Below are positions 61,740 to 64,000 of a DNA stretch of 64,000 nt, in pieces. Every line of letters begins with the position of its first letter. Within the stretch, counting starts at the first letter, position 1. Where the stretch lies: contig OX411554.1 of the NCBI GenBank assembly GCA_948146395.1, positions 43,041,869 to 43,105,868 on the forward strand, read 5' to 3'. The notes under the pieces were generated by a model. It made no database searches and had not been told where the DNA came from. It saw only the letters and a program-made list of their open reading frames with translations. The position numbers and the translations under genes were made by a program. This DNA is from Fragum whitleyi (lineage: Eukaryota; Mollusca; Bivalvia; Cardiida; Cardiidae).

Positions 61740-62960
61740 TGCAGGTGATCAATTACTATTTTCCTACATTGTGTTCTTGTTCAGATTACGTAAATTGACA
61801 TATATAAAGCCAATAAAGCTGATTCCAAAGTTACTGCCTTTAAAAATTGACAGCTCTAGCATTTCATTTTCTGGGAAGATATATAACCCATTCCAACACA
61901 ATCAAACTTTTTGATCCCAAAGACAAAATTTACTTTGGAAAACATTGTGGACAATGATGAAATAGCTTATACCAGCAGTGTCTTCAATGTCCACAATGTT
62001 TTCTTTCTGCAAAAACAAAGATCTTTAAAACTTTTAATCAATTGAATCAGTCTTAATTGGACCAATCTTAAAACTTTACCATCTGATAATGGATTAAGCA
62101 GTCTGTTCTGTGCTTGTCTGGCCTTGTGAAGAATCTCTTATTTCTGTTGGGCCTTTCCCATAAACTTAAAGATTAGATAAAGATATTTGCAACATTCAAG
62201 AATACAACTATTTTCAAATATCTACCCTTGCATTCCTTTACAAACAGTCATCAGAGATATCCTGAGTATACACATTAAGGATATTGAATGAGTGGTCATG
62301 GTTTACCAAATTTACTAAACGAGTCATCTATAAAAAGATAAAAACGAGGCTGCGCCTAGTTTTTATCCGTTTTAGATGATGATTTTAATAAATTTTGTAT
62401 TTAATGAGCACAAATTTTATATTCTATTTATAATATGACACAAACTTTTGCGCAAAAGTTTTGAAAATCAACATTTCAATTTTCTGCGAAACTAATAACG
62501 CCGTTTAAATCTGACTTCACAATATATACATTATGACGTCATTTTCACGGTTACAAAATAGTGTTGCTATTCACTCTGAGCTCATTTGCATAATTAAGTC
62601 ACTAGTGTAATAACACCTGTGTAATATCAAAAACATTCAACGGGGTTATTTCACTCCCCTGGCGTGAGTCATATTATAAATGTGTAATATCATCCATATT
62701 ACATGAAATCATTATGATGTCATCTAAATGAAATGTTATAACACCATTACCTTAGAAATGGGAGTAGAGATTTTTTCTAAACTACAACACTGCTCTTGTG
62801 AGAAAGTATGAGAATGAATCTATCATTCATTTCTCATCATATTTTTTAATTTAAACCTTATTTAGATCAGATTGTCTCATAGCAAACTTTATAAACTTGT
62901 ATATGTCACAAAATTTTCAATGTATAACATGCCCAGCATTTAGGTAAACAAAACACTTGC
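61740..62960. other. No gene seen; decayed hairpin and repeat motifs
   Basis: A weak copy of the 11424 MITE hairpin lies at 61930-62010. GATAAAAACGAGGC / GCCTAGTTTTTATC at 62337-62368 is an inverted pair. 62500-62700 has GACGTCAT and AATATCAAAAACATTC motifs typical of dispersed repeats. Confidence 0.4.
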
Positions 62961-62965
62961 AAAAT

Positions 62966-63310
62966 ACAGTAAAACTTGTGTTAATCGACCACTAAGGGGA
63001 TCATAAAACAGCGGTAGCTTATTGAAATGGTTGCTTAATAGAATACATGTATTTCATATAAAATGAGACATGTCATTTTGAAAGAACATGAAGATTGTTG
63101 CATAGTTCTTAATTAAATCTTTTAATGTTTGAACTCAGTAGAATCGTCTCACTGAGAAGATAGTAATGGGTTCCAACATCATAAGATTCAATAATAAACA
63201 ATTCTCTGTATGAGAGCGTCTATTTTTCAGAGATTTTTGTTACGCTGAAGAGACATTTTATGGCAGATGCTTAATAAAAGTGGTTACTTAATAGAGGTGG
63301 TCACTCGAGC
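62966..63310. mobile_element. Relative of the TACAGTCAAACC element
   Basis: TACAGTAAAACTTGTGTTAATCG on the left and AATATTTACTGTA on the right. Internal GGTCACTCG, GGTTGCTTAATAGA and GTTACTTAATAGAGG motifs resemble the 51490-51680 element. Boundaries approximate. Confidence 0.4.
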
Positions 63311-63319
63311 AATATTTAC

Positions 63320-64000
63320 TGTATTTGAATTGATGCCTTGCTTTGCATGCAATAACTCTAATTGGCCAAAAGCTTTAAAAATTAGCAGATACAAAAATTA
63401 TCAATTTTATAGAATTCAGAAATTGTTGATTCCCATCACTATTTGCTCTTATTTACAGAGTTATGATACCTTTTTCTCTCAATCCTTTTCCAAAATTCAG
63501 ATACACACGGAACCCATAGTAAAGCAGTAAACATCGAATCAAAATGGAGGCTACAGCTGCAACAAGGGAGACAACTCTGATGGCATCATGTCTGTCATCA
63601 AATTTATCATGGTCTTTGAGATCTGTGACTGACTACAATAATTAGATTCAATATAAAATATTTTAATTCTAAAAAGATCGGCAAATTCTGATTGTCTGAA
63701 AATTAGCTTCATACCTAATTCATTTATTTCTTTTTTTAATATTGAAGCGACTTGATGCATTTGATTTTGAATATTGAAGAATTTGATTCAAATGACACCA
63801 AAGGATAATTCTGGTGAAATTTAATAGTATTGTCAGAAATATCTTGAAATTTCACTGCATACCATAATATTATATAAATTATGAAAATAATCCTTGCCCA
63901 TAAAACCTTTTTTATTGGATATTAAAAAGGGTCAACCAAGGAACATTTCTGTAAAATTTGGTAAATTTTTCATTAATGATTTCTATCAGAGCCTTCTTCT
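63320..64000. other. No gene seen
   Basis: AT-rich. Frames at 63267-63530 (+) and 63551-63760 (-) have no recognised domain; the first starts within the preceding repeat. The final 120 bp (AAAAAGGGTCAACCAAGGAA) may begin another CAAGGAACATT-type unit. Confidence 0.4.

Overview
This is a eukaryotic nuclear window, AT-rich and dense with repeats. I infer a mollusc, most likely a bivalve. The evidence is short exons with GT-AG introns, tRNA-derived SINEs with long target-site duplications, CR1/Jockey-like LINE debris, and interspersed elements built from ~165-bp tandem units between fixed ends, which resemble the bivalve pearl/HINE (Helentron-associated) elements. There is no bacterial gene organisation.

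Three protein-coding genes can be supported, all on the + strand. (1) 1907-9899: a complete seven-exon AGTRAP (type-1 angiotensin II receptor-associated protein) homologue of 180 aa. Its intron 3 holds a second, phase-compatible copy of the 3' half of exon 3. (2) 32858-34918 and (3) 46126-50716: two previously unrecognised micro-genes of 82 and 70 aa. Both have three exons, first coding exons of 58 nt, two phase-1 introns, and a splice acceptor directly at or just before the ATG. Both encode a signal peptide, a very short Ser/Gly/Thr-rich ectodomain and a C-terminal hydrophobic tail that looks like a GPI-anchor signal. They look like a diverged tandem pair and are the best candidate for something new here.

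Layout: 1-1900, MITEs upstream of AGTRAP; 1.9-9.9 kb, AGTRAP; 9.9-29.5 kb, repeats (five HINE-like copies, one pair nested through a transposon with ~100-bp inverted repeats, SINEs with clear target-site duplications, hairpin MITEs, a 62-bp minisatellite); 29.5-32.5 kb, a near-perfect 406-bp tandem duplication and a tRNA-Thr-like sequence closed in a 49-bp inverted repeat; 32.8-35.1 kb, micro-gene A; 37.1-43.7 kb, at least five broken LINE copies, all on the minus strand; 46.1-50.7 kb, micro-gene B with a DNA transposon in intron 1 and a six-unit tandem repeat in intron 2; 51-64 kb, several more repeat families and no gene that I can support.

Many repeats are nested, so their relative ages can be read from the sequence: HINE within TIR transposon within HINE; SINE within another repeat; a CATACCCC-ended element within a TIR element; a TACAGTCAAACC-type element within a hairpin MITE. 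All family names come from motif recognition by eye; no database search was run.
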